Source: Sediminicola arcticus
GTDB taxonomy: Bacteria; Bacteroidota; Bacteroidia; Flavobacteriales; Flavobacteriaceae
NCBI RefSeq assembly: GCF_040566695.1
Contig: NZ_JBEXAE010000004.1
Location: 124,001 to 188,000 of the forward strand
Reading direction: 5' to 3'
Length of the DNA stretch: 64,000 nucleotides
This document shows positions 29,225 through 38,011 of the stretch, piece after piece. Within the stretch, counting starts at the first letter, position 1; each line of letters starts with the position of its first letter. The notes beneath the pieces were generated by a model, which did no database searches, was not told where the DNA came from, and was given only the letters and a program-made list of their open reading frames with translations. A program made the position numbers and the translations under genes.

Positions 29225-29956
29225 ATGTTAGCCATTTACAAAAGGGAGATACAAGCGTTTTTTACATCGCCAATAGGCTATTTGGTCATCGGACTTTTTT
29301 TAGTCTTAATGGGCCTGTTCCTATGGGTATTTAAAGGGCCTTTCAATATTTTTGAATACGGGTTTGCCGATTTGGATAAATTTTTTCTACTTGCCCCTTG
29401 GGTATTCCTTTTTCTAATCCCTGCAATTACCATGAGAAGCTTTTCGGAGGAAATTAAGTTGGGCACCTTAGAACTACTTTTCATTAAACCTATTGCTGTT
29501 TCACATACGGTACTCGGAAAATTCTTAGGCACGCTTACTCTAGCCGTTATTGCCATTATTCCAACATTCTTATATGTATACTGTGTGTCCCAATTAGGCA
29601 CCACAGTTGGTAACTTGGATATGGGTGTTGTTTTTGGTTCCTATTTTGGCCTGTTATTTTTAATTGGAAGTTTTATCGCTATTGGCTTGTTTACCTCTAC
29701 CCTAACCGAAAATCAAATAGTAGCTTTCATTTTAGGCATTGTGCTTTGCTTTTCCCTTTATTATGGTTTTGAAGGTATGGCATCAGTGGTGCCAGACGGA
29801 GAGATATCCGTATTCCTTGAAAATTTAGGGATGAAGGCCCATTTTACAAACATTTCCAAAGGCGTTTTAGATACGAGGGATTTTATTTACTTCCTAAGCA
29901 TCTGTTTATTTTTCCTATACCTAACCGTAGTGCAACTAAAAAACCGAAATAGATAA
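29225..29956 (+). CDS. gldF: Gliding motility ABC transporter permease GldF
   Basis: A 243-aa integral membrane protein with six predicted TM helices. The N-terminus AIYKREIQAFFTSPIGYLV and the segment RSFSEEIKLGTLELLFIKP are typical of ABC-2 type permeases of the GldF group. With GldG and the ATPase GldA (not in this window) it forms a transporter tied to gliding in Flavobacteriia. Its stop TAA overlaps the ATG of gldG by one base. Confidence 0.93.
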   Translation: MLAIYKREIQAFFTSPIGYLVIGLFLVLMGLFLWVFKGPFNIFEYGFADLDKFFLLAPWVFLFLIPAITMRSFSEEIKLGTLELLFIKPIAVSHTVLGKFLGTLTLAVIAIIPTFLYVYCVSQLGTTVGNLDMGVVFGSYFGLLFLIGSFIAIGLFTSTLTENQIVAFILGIVLCFSLYYGFEGMASVVPDGEISVFLENLGMKAHFTNISKGVLDTRDFIYFLSICLFFLYLTVVQLKNRNR

Positions 29957-31620
29957 TGCAGAAATCTTTTTTATCTATAAGCAAAGCAATTTTGGCTTTA
30001 GTAATCATCAACGTAGTAGGCCATTATTTTTATACCCGTTTCGACCTTACCGAGGACAAGAGATATACCTTATCCCAACCAGCCATCATTTCCGTTCAAG
30101 ATTTTCAATATCCCGTAATCATTGATGTGCTCTTGGATGGAAATTTACCTCCCGAATTCATAAAACTCAAAGGGGAAACCCAACAGCTTTTAGAAGAGTT
30201 TGCTTCAGAAAATAAGAATATAAAATTCAATTTTGTTAATCCCCTAGAAGAGGAAGGTGGATCTGAAAACGTCATTGCCGAACTGAGGCAGTTGGGATTA
30301 ACCCCTGCTAACGTTACTCTGGAGGAAAACGGTAAAATGTCCCAGGAAATAGTATTCCCGTGGGCGATGGTTAATTATAACGATAAAACTATAAAAGTTT
30401 CTCTTTTAAAAAACAAATTGGGGGCTAATACAGAAGATCGCGTAAACAATTCCGTTCAACATTTGGAATATGCCTTTGCTGATGCTTTTGTTAAACTTAC
30501 TATTAAGGAAAAGAAAAGGGTTGCCATAATCAAAGGAAATGGAGAATTAGAGGATATTTATATTGCAGACTACCTAACCACCATTCGCGACTACTACAAT
30601 ATTGGCGCCATCACCTTGGATTCTGTTGCCACCAACCCACAAAAGGTATTGGACCAATTAAAAAGCTTCGATTTGGCTATTATTGCCAAACCAACCCAAG
30701 CATTCACAGATGCCGAAAAGTATGTTATGGATCAGTACATTGTTAATGGCGGGAAATCTATGTGGTTGATCGATGGGGTGGCCATGGAATTGGATAGTCT
30801 TTTTAACGAAAATGGCACCGCTTTTGCCCTTGAGCGAAATTTAAACCTCAACGACTTTTTCTTCAAGTACGGAGTCCGTATTAATCCTGTATTGATTAAT
30901 GATCTATACTTCACCCAAATTGTCCTCGCTTCAGGCGAGGGTAATAATTCTGAATACAACCCAGTACCATGGTACTATAATCCCATGGTTTTTTCTAGGA
31001 ATAACCACCCTATAAACACCAACTTGGAGGCTGTTAGATTCCAGTTTGCCAATAGTATGGATACCTTGCCCAACGCAAACAAAAAGACTATTTTATATTG
31101 GAGTTCTCCCCTATCCAAAACAGAGGGAATACCAAGGGAAATAAATCTCAACACCATTAATACCCCACCGCTAAAGGAAAGTTACAACAACGGGAATCAG
31201 CCTATGGCTGTCTTGATAGAAGGAGAATTTACATCTGCCTTTTTAAATAGGGTAAAGCCAATATCACTGAAAGGTGCTATGGAAAAAGGAGGGGCAAACA
31301 AAATGCTAGTCATTGCAGATGGAGACCTCATCAAAAACCAAGTTCGAAATGGTAGACCCTTGGAACTGGGCTACGACAAATGGACCAATAACTATTTTGG
31401 AAATAAAGAATTCTTGGTGAATAGTATCAATTACCTTTTGGAGGATAATGGACTTATAAACATTAGAAATAAGAAGGTGGCAATTCCCTTTTTAGACGAG
31501 AAAAAAATTATGGAAGAAAAAAGTAAGTGGCAATATATAAACATTGGGCTTCCCGTAGTTTTAATCGTCCTTTTTGGATGGCTTTTTAACGCCTTTAGAA
31601 AGAAAAAATACGGTGCTTAA
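29956..31620 (+). CDS. gldG: Gliding motility ABC transporter component GldG
   Basis: A 554-aa membrane-anchored protein. One N-terminal TM helix (about residues 8-25) is followed by the conserved YTRFDLTEDKRYTLSQPAI, a large extracytoplasmic ABC-2-accessory domain and a C-terminal TM helix (GLPVVLIVLFGWLFNAF) just before the RKKKYGA tail. The length fits GldG. It overlaps gldF by one base, and the pair occurs together across gliding Flavobacteriia. Confidence 0.94.
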   Translation: MQKSFLSISKAILALVIINVVGHYFYTRFDLTEDKRYTLSQPAIISVQDFQYPVIIDVLLDGNLPPEFIKLKGETQQLLEEFASENKNIKFNFVNPLEEEGGSENVIAELRQLGLTPANVTLEENGKMSQEIVFPWAMVNYNDKTIKVSLLKNKLGANTEDRVNNSVQHLEYAFADAFVKLTIKEKKRVAIIKGNGELEDIYIADYLTTIRDYYNIGAITLDSVATNPQKVLDQLKSFDLAIIAKPTQAFTDAEKYVMDQYIVNGGKSMWLIDGVAMELDSLFNENGTAFALERNLNLNDFFFKYGVRINPVLINDLYFTQIVLASGEGNNSEYNPVPWYYNPMVFSRNNHPINTNLEAVRFQFANSMDTLPNANKKTILYWSSPLSKTEGIPREINLNTINTPPLKESYNNGNQPMAVLIEGEFTSAFLNRVKPISLKGAMEKGGANKMLVIADGDLIKNQVRNGRPLELGYDKWTNNYFGNKEFLVNSINYLLEDNGLINIRNKKVAIPFLDEKKIMEEKSKWQYINIGLPVVLIVLFGWLFNAFRKKKYGA

Positions 31621-31781
31621 GTGTTAATAAGTTTGTTTTCTTCGAAGGCACAATTAAAATACCTTTACATAAACTATTTTTAACCCAAAATTCTGGATTG
31701 GTAGCTATATTTTTCCTAAAAATGTATATTTTCGGGGGGATCTTATCAAGATAGAGTTTCGACAATAAAATAATATAACTA

Positions 31782-32900
31782 ATGAAATTTATAGTATCCA
31801 GTACGTATTTACTAAAACAATTGCAGGTTTTGGGAGGGATTATTAATAATAGTAATACACTTCCTATATTGGATAATTTTTTGTTCGATCTTGATCAAAC
31901 TAAGCTTACCGTTTCCGCCTCTGATTTGGAAACTACTATGAGTTCTGTTTTGAATGTAGACTCTGATAGTGTTGGAACTATTGCCGTTCCTGCAAAGCTT
32001 TTGTTGGAAACTTTAAAGACATTTCCAGAACAGCCTTTGACTTTTGTTGTTGAAGACAATAATACCGTGGAGATCAGCTCCAATCACGGTAAATATGCTT
32101 TAGCTTATGCCGATGGGGCAGAATTCCCAAAAGCTGTAGAACTATCCAATCCTAGTTCTACCACCATTATTGGAGATATATTGGCTACTGCCATTAATAA
32201 AACAATTTTCGCTGCAGGAAATGATGATCTACGACCCGTAATGAGTGGGGTGTTTTTTCAATTCTCACCAGAGAATCTAACTTTCGTTGCTACAGATGCC
32301 CATAAATTGGTAAAATATCAGCGTACAGACGTTTCTGCATCTCAAGTTGCGGAATTCATCATGCCTAAAAAACCATTGAACCTTCTGAAGGGGATATTGG
32401 CTGGTAGCGAGACAGATGTTACCATAGAATACAATGACAGTAACGCTAAATTTTCCTTTGACCAAACAGAACTAATCTGTAGATTGATAGATGGCAAATA
32501 CCCAAATTACGATGCGGTGATTCCCAAGGAAAACCCAAATAAGTTGAGCATCTCACGAAATCAGTTCTTGAGCTCCGTTAGAAGGGTTTCTATTTTCTCA
32601 AACAAAACCACCCACCAAATACGTTTAAAGATTGCAGGCGCTGAATTAAATATATCTGCAGAAGATATAGATTACAGCAACAAAGCAGAAGAACGTTTAA
32701 CATGTTCATATGCAGGCGATGATATGCAAATAGGATTCAACTCCCGTTTTTTGGTAGAAATGCTCAACAATTTAACATCTGATGATGTTTCCCTTGAAAT
32801 GAGTCTTCCAAATCGCGCCGGAATATTAACCCCAGTAGATGGCTTGGACGAGGGAGAGCATGTAACTATGTTGGTCATGCCGGTTATGTTAAATAGCTAG
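31782..32900 (+). CDS. dnaN: DNA polymerase III beta subunit (sliding clamp)
   Basis: A 372-aa sliding clamp that holds replicative polymerase on DNA. It has the usual three clamp domains, starting MKFIVSSTYLLKQLQ and ending VTMLVMPVMLNS, where the C-terminal MPVM-type segment lies next to the partner-binding cleft. Size is normal. It is a single gene with a strong terminator after it; dnaA and the origin are not nearby, as is usual in Bacteroidota. Confidence 0.97.
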   Translation: MKFIVSSTYLLKQLQVLGGIINNSNTLPILDNFLFDLDQTKLTVSASDLETTMSSVLNVDSDSVGTIAVPAKLLLETLKTFPEQPLTFVVEDNNTVEISSNHGKYALAYADGAEFPKAVELSNPSSTTIIGDILATAINKTIFAAGNDDLRPVMSGVFFQFSPENLTFVATDAHKLVKYQRTDVSASQVAEFIMPKKPLNLLKGILAGSETDVTIEYNDSNAKFSFDQTELICRLIDGKYPNYDAVIPKENPNKLSISRNQFLSSVRRVSIFSNKTTHQIRLKIAGAELNISAEDIDYSNKAEERLTCSYAGDDMQIGFNSRFLVEMLNNLTSDDVSLEMSLPNRAGILTPVDGLDEGEHVTMLVMPVMLNS

Positions 32901-32917
32901 TTCCAAAATTTATAGAA

Positions 32918-32953
32918 TAAAAAAAGCCACATTAAAAAATGTGGCTTTTTTTT
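32918..32953. terminator. Strong intrinsic terminator after dnaN
   Basis: AAAAAGCCACATT, a short A-rich loop and AATGTGGCTTTTTTTTT form a long perfect stem with a T-tract. It can serve the convergent DUF4870-like gene as well. Confidence 0.93.
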
Positions 32954-32968
32954 TATTTAACGATTAGG

Positions 32969-33307
32969 CTAAACGAATTTAAAACTCAAGGGATAGTAGG
33001 GCATCTCTCCGTTATTTGCTCTAATAGCATTTATAATTGGAAAAACAAATCCAATAATCCCAACTGCTAAAAAGCCTAAGAGCCCTAGACCAAAAAATAA
33101 TATTAAAGGTATACTGATAAGAATATAAAGAAAAAGGCTTATTTGAAAGTTAATAATAGCCTTTCCGTGTTCATCCATATTCATGATCTTATCTTTTTGT
33201 GTAAGCCATAATATCAAGGGTACAATAAAACCCCCAAAGCCTGTAACCAAATCCAATAATTGGGTCAAATGGGTGATTACTAAAAGTTGTCTGTTTTCTG
33301 CTTGCAT
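32969..33307 (-). CDS. DUF4870-like small membrane protein
   Basis: A 112-aa inner-membrane protein. I place the start at 33307 (MQAENRQLLVITHL) because the upstream codons of the longer frame are not conserved-looking. Three TM segments are seen: LLDLVTGFGGFIVPLILWL, a helix after NMDEHGKAIINFQI, and LGLLGFLAVGIIGFVFPIINAI. The DEHGKAIINFQ segment between them is the DUF4870 hallmark. Function is unknown. Confidence 0.85.
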   Translation of the reverse strand: MQAENRQLLVITHLTQLLDLVTGFGGFIVPLILWLTQKDKIMNMDEHGKAIINFQISLFLYILISIPLILFFGLGLLGFLAVGIIGFVFPIINAIRANNGEMPYYPLSFKFV

Positions 33308-33398
33308 GATTTGATTTTTTATGATTGATGTACTAATATGACGTATTTCAAGATCAAATGTTACAATGGAATACACTAAAGTTCAAAAGATGCGACTT

Positions 33399-33848
33399 CT
33401 ATAGCTTTTTGCGAAGCTTCTCTAGGGTATCTTTATCCTTTTCAATCCCTAGCTTTAACTTTTGAATTTTACCCTTTAGCTTTTTTATATCATTGGGTGA
33501 TAAATTTCCTTTTCTTTCCCCTTTGAATAATTTCTCCTCCAACTTTACAATCTTTTTTCCGTTGTTGGAAATCGACTTTTCTAAAGAAGTGATGGTGCTT
33601 TCTAGTTTTTTAAGTTTCTTCTTTTCCTGGTCGGTCTTTTTTTTCTCTTTTTCAACTTTTTCCCTTTCCTTTTGTGCCTTGGTCTCTTTTCGTTCTGCTT
33701 TCTCCACTTTCTTTTTCACTTCTTCAAATTCCTTGGCCTCTTGTTCCATTTTGGCAACATTGTCCATTGGTGTTTTGGTTTCCTGACCATAGCTGTTGCT
33801 TAAGGATGCTGCACAACTTATTAAAAGTATTAATATGAATCGTTTCAT
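33399..33848 (-). CDS. Secreted coiled-coil protein, Lys/Glu-rich
   Basis: A 149-aa exported protein. The start at 33848 (MKRFILILLISCAASLSNSYGQ) gives a clean signal peptide, so the longer upstream frame is not used. After residue 22 nearly everything is a charged coiled coil (KKVEKAERKETKAQKERE and following), with a basic C-terminus. No family can be named. Proteins of this kind are common in Flavobacteriia and may act as periplasmic spacers, but no function can be read from the sequence. Confidence 0.75.
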   Translation of the reverse strand: MKRFILILLISCAASLSNSYGQETKTPMDNVAKMEQEAKEFEEVKKKVEKAERKETKAQKEREKVEKEKKKTDQEKKKLKKLESTITSLEKSISNNGKKIVKLEEKLFKGERKGNLSPNDIKKLKGKIQKLKLGIEKDKDTLEKLRKKL

Positions 33849-33989
33849 GAGCGTTAGCCGTAATAGTGTTAGTCTCTTGTTAAGGTTCAAAATACAACCC
33901 TTTCTTATTACGAAAGAAAAGGAATTATTCAATGCTTAAAGGTATACAGACAATCTGACCTAGAAGCTCCTTATAGTTCCAATTTTCCG

Positions 33990-33997
33990 TATTTTTG
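33990..33997 (+). promoter_or_regulatory. Candidate -7 box (TATTTTTG) for mnmE
   Basis: TATTTTTG matches TAnnTTTG and ends 15 bp before the mnmE start, which implies a very short leader. No TTG at -33 was seen. Confidence 0.4.
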
Positions 33998-34012
33998 CTT
34001 AAAATTAGAGTT

Positions 34013-35410
34013 ATGATTCCGAATGATACTATAATAGCATTAGCAACAGCCTCAGGAGCAGGAGCCATAGCGGTGATCCGAGTATCTGGGAAGGATGCCA
34101 TTGCTATTACAGCTCCTTTGTTCCGATCTATAAGGGGAAAGGATTTGGCCAAGCAAAAAAGCCATACAGTGCATTTGGGACATATCATGGATGGGGAACG
34201 AACCATAGATGAAGTATTGGCAACCATTTTTAACGGTCCAAATTCATATACGGGAGAACACGTTATTGAGATATCGTGTCATGGTTCACCTTATATACAA
34301 CAACAAATTATTCAGTTGTTCCTAAGAAATGGCTGTAGAACGGCAAATGCTGGTGAATTCACCTTACGTGCCTTTTTGAATGGAAAGTTAGATCTAAGTC
34401 AGGCTGAAGCTGTTGCAGATCTTATAGCCTCGGACAATGAGGCAAGCCATCAGATTGCAATGCAACAAATGCGAGGTGGCTTCAGCAATGAAATTAAACG
34501 ACTTAGGGACGAGCTACTCAACTTTGCCTCATTGATTGAATTGGAGCTCGATTTTGCAGAGGAAGATGTTGAATTCGCTGATAGGAATCAGTTCAAGGCT
34601 TTAGTGGACCGTATCCGCGAAGTACTTAAAAGACTCATTGATAGTTTTGCGGTTGGGAATGTTATCAAAAATGGAATTCCTGTAGCAATTGTAGGGGAAC
34701 CCAATGTAGGTAAGTCCACCTTATTAAATGCGCTTTTGAACGAAGATAGAGCTATTGTTAGTGAGATTGCAGGTACTACAAGGGATACCATCGAAGATGA
34801 AATTTCTATTGGGGGTATGGGTTTTCGTTTTATAGATACCGCAGGTATACGTGAAACTATAGATGTAGTAGAGAGCATCGGAATAAAAAAGACCTTTGAA
34901 AAAATTGAACAGGCTCAAGTAGTCATATATTTGGTAGACGGGATACAATTGATGGAGAATGATGAACGATTGCCTATAGTGAAAACAGAACTGGAAAAGA
35001 TCCGCAACAAGCATCCCCAAAAACCGCTACTTTTCATTATAAATAAAGCAGATCGATTGACAGAATTACAACAAGCCAGTATTGCTCAAGAATTACCTTC
35101 TGCCCTATTCCTTTCTGCAAAAACGGGAACTGGAATAGAAAAACTAACCTCTGAACTTTTAAATTTTGTAAATACCGGAGCTTTAAAAAATAATGAGACC
35201 ATAGTAACCAATACTAGGCATTATAATTCCCTTTTAAAAGCTTTGGAAGACATTGAGAAGGTTAAGGAAGGTATTGATTTGGGGATTTCTGGAGATCTTA
35301 TGGCCATAGATATCCGACAAGCCCTCTATCATTTTGGCGAAATTACGGGTGAAATTACTTCAGATGATCTATTGGGAAACATTTTTGCTAATTTCTGTAT
35401 CGGAAAGTAA
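34013..35410 (+). CDS. mnmE: tRNA modification GTPase MnmE
   Basis: A 465-aa GTPase that, with MnmG, installs the 5-carboxymethylaminomethyl group on wobble uridine in tRNA. The start MIPNDTIIALATASGAGAI at 34013 matches the family N-terminus better than the longer frame. The inserted G domain shows G1 GEPNVGKST near 228, G2 TTRDTIEDE, G3 DTAGIRET and G4 NKAD. The protein ends in the catalytic Cys motif FCIGK. Confidence 0.97.
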   Translation: MIPNDTIIALATASGAGAIAVIRVSGKDAIAITAPLFRSIRGKDLAKQKSHTVHLGHIMDGERTIDEVLATIFNGPNSYTGEHVIEISCHGSPYIQQQIIQLFLRNGCRTANAGEFTLRAFLNGKLDLSQAEAVADLIASDNEASHQIAMQQMRGGFSNEIKRLRDELLNFASLIELELDFAEEDVEFADRNQFKALVDRIREVLKRLIDSFAVGNVIKNGIPVAIVGEPNVGKSTLLNALLNEDRAIVSEIAGTTRDTIEDEISIGGMGFRFIDTAGIRETIDVVESIGIKKTFEKIEQAQVVIYLVDGIQLMENDERLPIVKTELEKIRNKHPQKPLLFIINKADRLTELQQASIAQELPSALFLSAKTGTGIEKLTSELLNFVNTGALKNNETIVTNTRHYNSLLKALEDIEKVKEGIDLGISGDLMAIDIRQALYHFGEITGEITSDDLLGNIFANFCIGK

Positions 35411-35463
35411 ACGTACTCAAACTCTCCCAATATATGGTTACGCTCCTGATGTGGTCTTACCTT

Positions 35464-36573
35464 TTATGACATTTGTAAATTTAACTCGTAATGCACTCCT
35501 CTTCCAGCTCCTATTGGCTTTAAACATTGTTTTTCTACCATATCCTGTAAATCGCGTGTAGCTGTAGCCTTGGAAGTTTTAGTTATAGATAAATATTTTT
35601 TTGCCGTCATCCCCCCTTTGAATCCTTCAAAACCATACTCCAACATTTTTGTAATTACCTTTATTTGCCGTTCATTTAATTGCAGCTTAAACTTGTCTAA
35701 AAATTTAGCCTTTTCCAGAGTGAACCTTATAATAGTCTTCGCATGTTTTTGAGCATTCAATATAGTTTGAGAGAAGTAATAGATCCAATCAGTAATTTCC
35801 GATGTACGTTGAGCCTTTATAAGAGCATTGTAATAGGCAGCTTTATCATTTTCAATTGAAGTTGATATACTCAGGATTAGAGTACGCTCTAATGATTCTG
35901 AGAGACATTTTTCGGCAATAGCACGACCTATACGTCCGTTACCGTCTTCAAATGGATGTAATGACTCAAAATACAAATGTGCTATTGCTGTTTTAATTAA
36001 ACTCTCTTTAATAGTATTGGAATTCATTTCGTAGGAATTGTACCAATTTACAAACTGGTTCATTTCTCCTGGAATTTTATTAGATGGGGGAGCTTCGTAA
36101 TGAACAATTTCCTTACCTATGCTGCCCGAAATAATAACCATTGGTTCAGTTCCTGTTCTATAGGATCCACCTTTTATATATTGGGCATTGGAAAATAGAA
36201 TTTGGTGCCAGCCTATAATTAAGTTTTCTGATAGTGCCGTTGAATAATCTTCACGGACTTCTACCATAAGCTCGGCAATACCTTTAGCCTTAATATCTCT
36301 TATGTTAGTTGATATGGAATGTATCCCCAAACGTTTTTGTATTGAGGACATCACATCTTGACGACTATGATACTCGCCTTCAATTTCAGAGGTCTTTATT
36401 GCCTCACTAATCATAAATTGAAGAATAGTTTCCTGTTGAAATTCTTTGGTCAAGCCCTCAATCATACCTTTTACTTCGCCTGTTTCTAAAGCAAATTCCA
36501 TAACGATGTCATCAATTTTTGAAGCATCGTATGTAAATTTAGGCCAGTTTTTATGCTGCCAATTATATTGCAT
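35464..36573 (-). CDS. Fic family AMPylase with DUF4172 N-terminus
   Basis: A 369-aa cytoplasmic Fic protein. Residues 1-80 are a DUF4172-type N-terminus that includes the inhibitory helix motif TSEIEGE near 60-66, (S/T)xxxE(G/N), placing it in the self-inhibited class. The core motif HPFEDGNGRIGRA near 215-227 is complete, so it should transfer AMP (or another nucleotide part) to a target protein. The C-terminus has a winged-helix-like region (YGFEGFKGGMTAKKYLS, SKATATRDLQDM). It converges on mnmE, 53 bp apart, and begins inside a palindrome, which suggests self-repression. Confidence 0.93.
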   Translation of the reverse strand: MQYNWQHKNWPKFTYDASKIDDIVMEFALETGEVKGMIEGLTKEFQQETILQFMISEAIKTSEIEGEYHSRQDVMSSIQKRLGIHSISTNIRDIKAKGIAELMVEVREDYSTALSENLIIGWHQILFSNAQYIKGGSYRTGTEPMVIISGSIGKEIVHYEAPPSNKIPGEMNQFVNWYNSYEMNSNTIKESLIKTAIAHLYFESLHPFEDGNGRIGRAIAEKCLSESLERTLILSISTSIENDKAAYYNALIKAQRTSEITDWIYYFSQTILNAQKHAKTIIRFTLEKAKFLDKFKLQLNERQIKVITKMLEYGFEGFKGGMTAKKYLSITKTSKATATRDLQDMVEKQCLKPIGAGRGVHYELNLQMS

Positions 36574-36601
36574 GAGCCAATTATATGTTATTATTGGCTC
36601 A
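36573..36601. promoter_or_regulatory. Palindrome TGAGCCAAT-N11-ATTGGCTCA over the fic start
   Basis: Two perfect 9-bp arms; the left arm abuts the fic ATG. It shares the TGAGCC half-site with the second palindrome 16 bp further upstream. Likely an operator for the Fic protein's own winged-helix domain or another repressor. Confidence 0.7.
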
Positions 36602-36616
36602 AATATAACAATAAAA

Positions 36617-36645
36617 TGAGCCGATTATCTATTTTAATCGGCTCA
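36617..36645. promoter_or_regulatory. Palindrome TGAGCCGATTA-N7-TAATCGGCTCA upstream of fic
   Basis: Two perfect 11-bp arms with a 7-bp spacer. It is the second of a pair with identical 29-bp span and common TGAGCC/GGCTCA ends, centred about 44 bp from the first. Confidence 0.72.
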
Positions 36646-36749
36646 AAGGATTATAATCTATTGCATTCAAATGGAAAATTATATTTTTATTCTAAATTAA
36701 AGGGTTGATTAAATACTATTTAATCACAATTATGGCCATCTGGACCAAT

Positions 36750-36838
36750 GCTAATTTCCTTGAACTTCCAGCAACCTATTGTACCTCATATCTTCATAAC
36801 ACCAGTAAACATAATGAAACTTTAATCTGGTATACAAT
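36750..36838 (+). repeat. Dispersed island repeat, copy A
   Basis: Non-coding repeat of the family with the core CTATTGTACCTCATAT and a 3' end like TTAATCTGGTATAC. It aligns with copies B-E at 38959, 39073, 43960 and 45377, with scattered substitutions. Confidence 0.7.
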
Positions 36839-36949
36839 ACTTATGGATATTGAATAACCAATGTGAGATTGTCTGTTCCGGATTGTTAATGTTTTGAAAT
36901 CAAAATTAATCTAACAAATCATATTAATAATATGATAACGAATAGTTAA

Positions 36950-36984
36950 AAAGTAAAACCTTAGAAAATTAAAGGTTTTACTTT
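36950..36984. promoter_or_regulatory. Perfect 13-bp inverted repeat upstream of the TlpA-like gene
   Basis: AAAGTAAAACCTT and AAGGTTTTACTTT face each other across 9 nt, 45 bp before the next start codon. There is no long T-run after the stem, so an operator or 5'-leader hairpin is as likely as a terminator. Confidence 0.55.
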
Positions 36985-37029
36985 AGTTAGATTATAGAAA
37001 TAATTCTATATTCACTAAAACTTTTAATT

Positions 37030-37629
37030 TTGAAGGATCAGTGTATAAAGTATTTATTCAGCTTATTATTTTTTGTCATTTCGTTTAAATCAATTAGCCA
37101 GGTTTCGGATACATTCCCTAAAAATCAAAGAAAGGAAATGATCTTTACTTTTCCTGAGCAAGAAATCTATAAATGTGTAAATGACTATTTACCTAAATTT
37201 TCATTAGCAAGTTTAGATGGAGGTATTATTGATTCTGAAATTTTAAAAGGAAAACCAACAGTAATCAATTTATGGTTCACTAATTGTGCCCCTTGTATAG
37301 TAGAAATCCCCGTTCTAAACGAAATAAAGAGGGAATATAGCAGTGAGGTCAATTTTGTTGCAATAACTTTTCAAGAACCTCATGTTGTAAAATCTTTTCT
37401 AAAATCAATAAAATTTGATTTTTTTCATCTTGTAAACTCAAAAGCGTACTTAGAAACGTTTGGTTTTTTTGGTTATCCTAAAACAATCATCTTGGACCAA
37501 GATCTCAAGGTTATGAAAATTGAAAAAGGGTTCGCAACATACCAAAATACAAAGGTTGAAAATGAAATTGAGTTTAAAAGAAGAATATCATCCCATTTGA
37601 ATGAACTGTTGCTAACTTCTAGAAATTAA
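37030..37629 (+). CDS. TlpA-like thioredoxin-fold exported protein
   Basis: A 199-aa exported thiol-disulfide protein. It starts with TTG; the upstream in-frame codons offer no ATG. A signal peptide ends near residue 23 (FKSISQ). The thioredoxin-fold domain runs from about residue 50, with the active site WFTNCAPC near 81-88 and the cis-Pro region in FFGYPKTIIL near 141-150. TlpA/ResA-type proteins reduce or rearrange disulfides in the periplasm. It is followed, 128 bp on, by a Cys-rich secreted-peptide precursor gene whose four cysteines are an obvious possible substrate; that link is inferred. Confidence 0.87.
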   Translation: MKDQCIKYLFSLLFFVISFKSISQVSDTFPKNQRKEMIFTFPEQEIYKCVNDYLPKFSLASLDGGIIDSEILKGKPTVINLWFTNCAPCIVEIPVLNEIKREYSSEVNFVAITFQEPHVVKSFLKSIKFDFFHLVNSKAYLETFGFFGYPKTIILDQDLKVMKIEKGFATYQNTKVENEIEFKRRISSHLNELLLTSRN

Positions 37630-37757
37630 GTAGGCCTAAATCATTTTGAGATATTTGCCAGCTTATAGCTATTAAACAAATTTCTTTCGCGAAGAGTAGA
37701 CATAAACTTGGGTGTCTATAAATTGTCCTAGGCAAAATTAATTTTAATAATAACATA

Positions 37758-37937
37758 ATGAAAAAGTTATCTAATGTAAATTTTGGTGTGAATGAAATTC
37801 TCCAAAGAAATCAAATGAAAAGTATTATTGGAGGTGACGGATTTGATTGTGTCCCCGTCGCATATGCTTGTGACGATGCACACCCAACTAGTCACACTGG
37901 TTTTGTAGAGTGTATGTTTTATCGAGGTTGTCTATAA
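37758..37937 (+). CDS. GG-leader Cys-rich secreted peptide precursor (RiPP-like)
   Basis: A 59-codon gene too short for most gene callers. Residues 1-26 form a Bacteroidota double-glycine leader: MKKLSNVNF at the start, then QRNQMKSIIGG, matching the 'natural product precursor, GG' leader type cut by C39 peptidase ABC exporters. The predicted 33-aa mature part begins DGFDC and ends YRGCL, with four Cys (residues 31, 38, 52 and 58), an acidic and His-bearing middle and no other low complexity. The ATG at 37758 follows an AT-rich leader. No C39 exporter, cyclase or radical-SAM gene is in the window, so maturation would rely on enzymes elsewhere; the TlpA-like neighbour could set disulfides. A short open frame by chance is possible but unlikely given the leader. 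Confidence 0.78.
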   Translation: MKKLSNVNFGVNEILQRNQMKSIIGGDGFDCVPVAYACDDAHPTSHTGFVECMFYRGCL

Positions 37938-37968
37938 TAAATTGATAACTATTACAATTAATGATAAC

Positions 37969-37996
37969 AATGCCCGTATTTTAGAATATGGGCATT
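37969..37996. other. Stem-loop between the peptide gene and the GLPGLI gene
   Basis: AATGCCCGTATT and AATATGGGCATT pair with one mismatch around a 4-nt loop. It lacks a T-tract, so it may lower read-through or protect the peptide mRNA end. Confidence 0.45.
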
Positions 37997-38011
37997 CTAA
38001 AAACGAACACG

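Noticed and set aside
33399..33932. Coiled-coil protein starting at 33932
   Set aside because: The longer start hides the clear signal peptide that begins at 33848.
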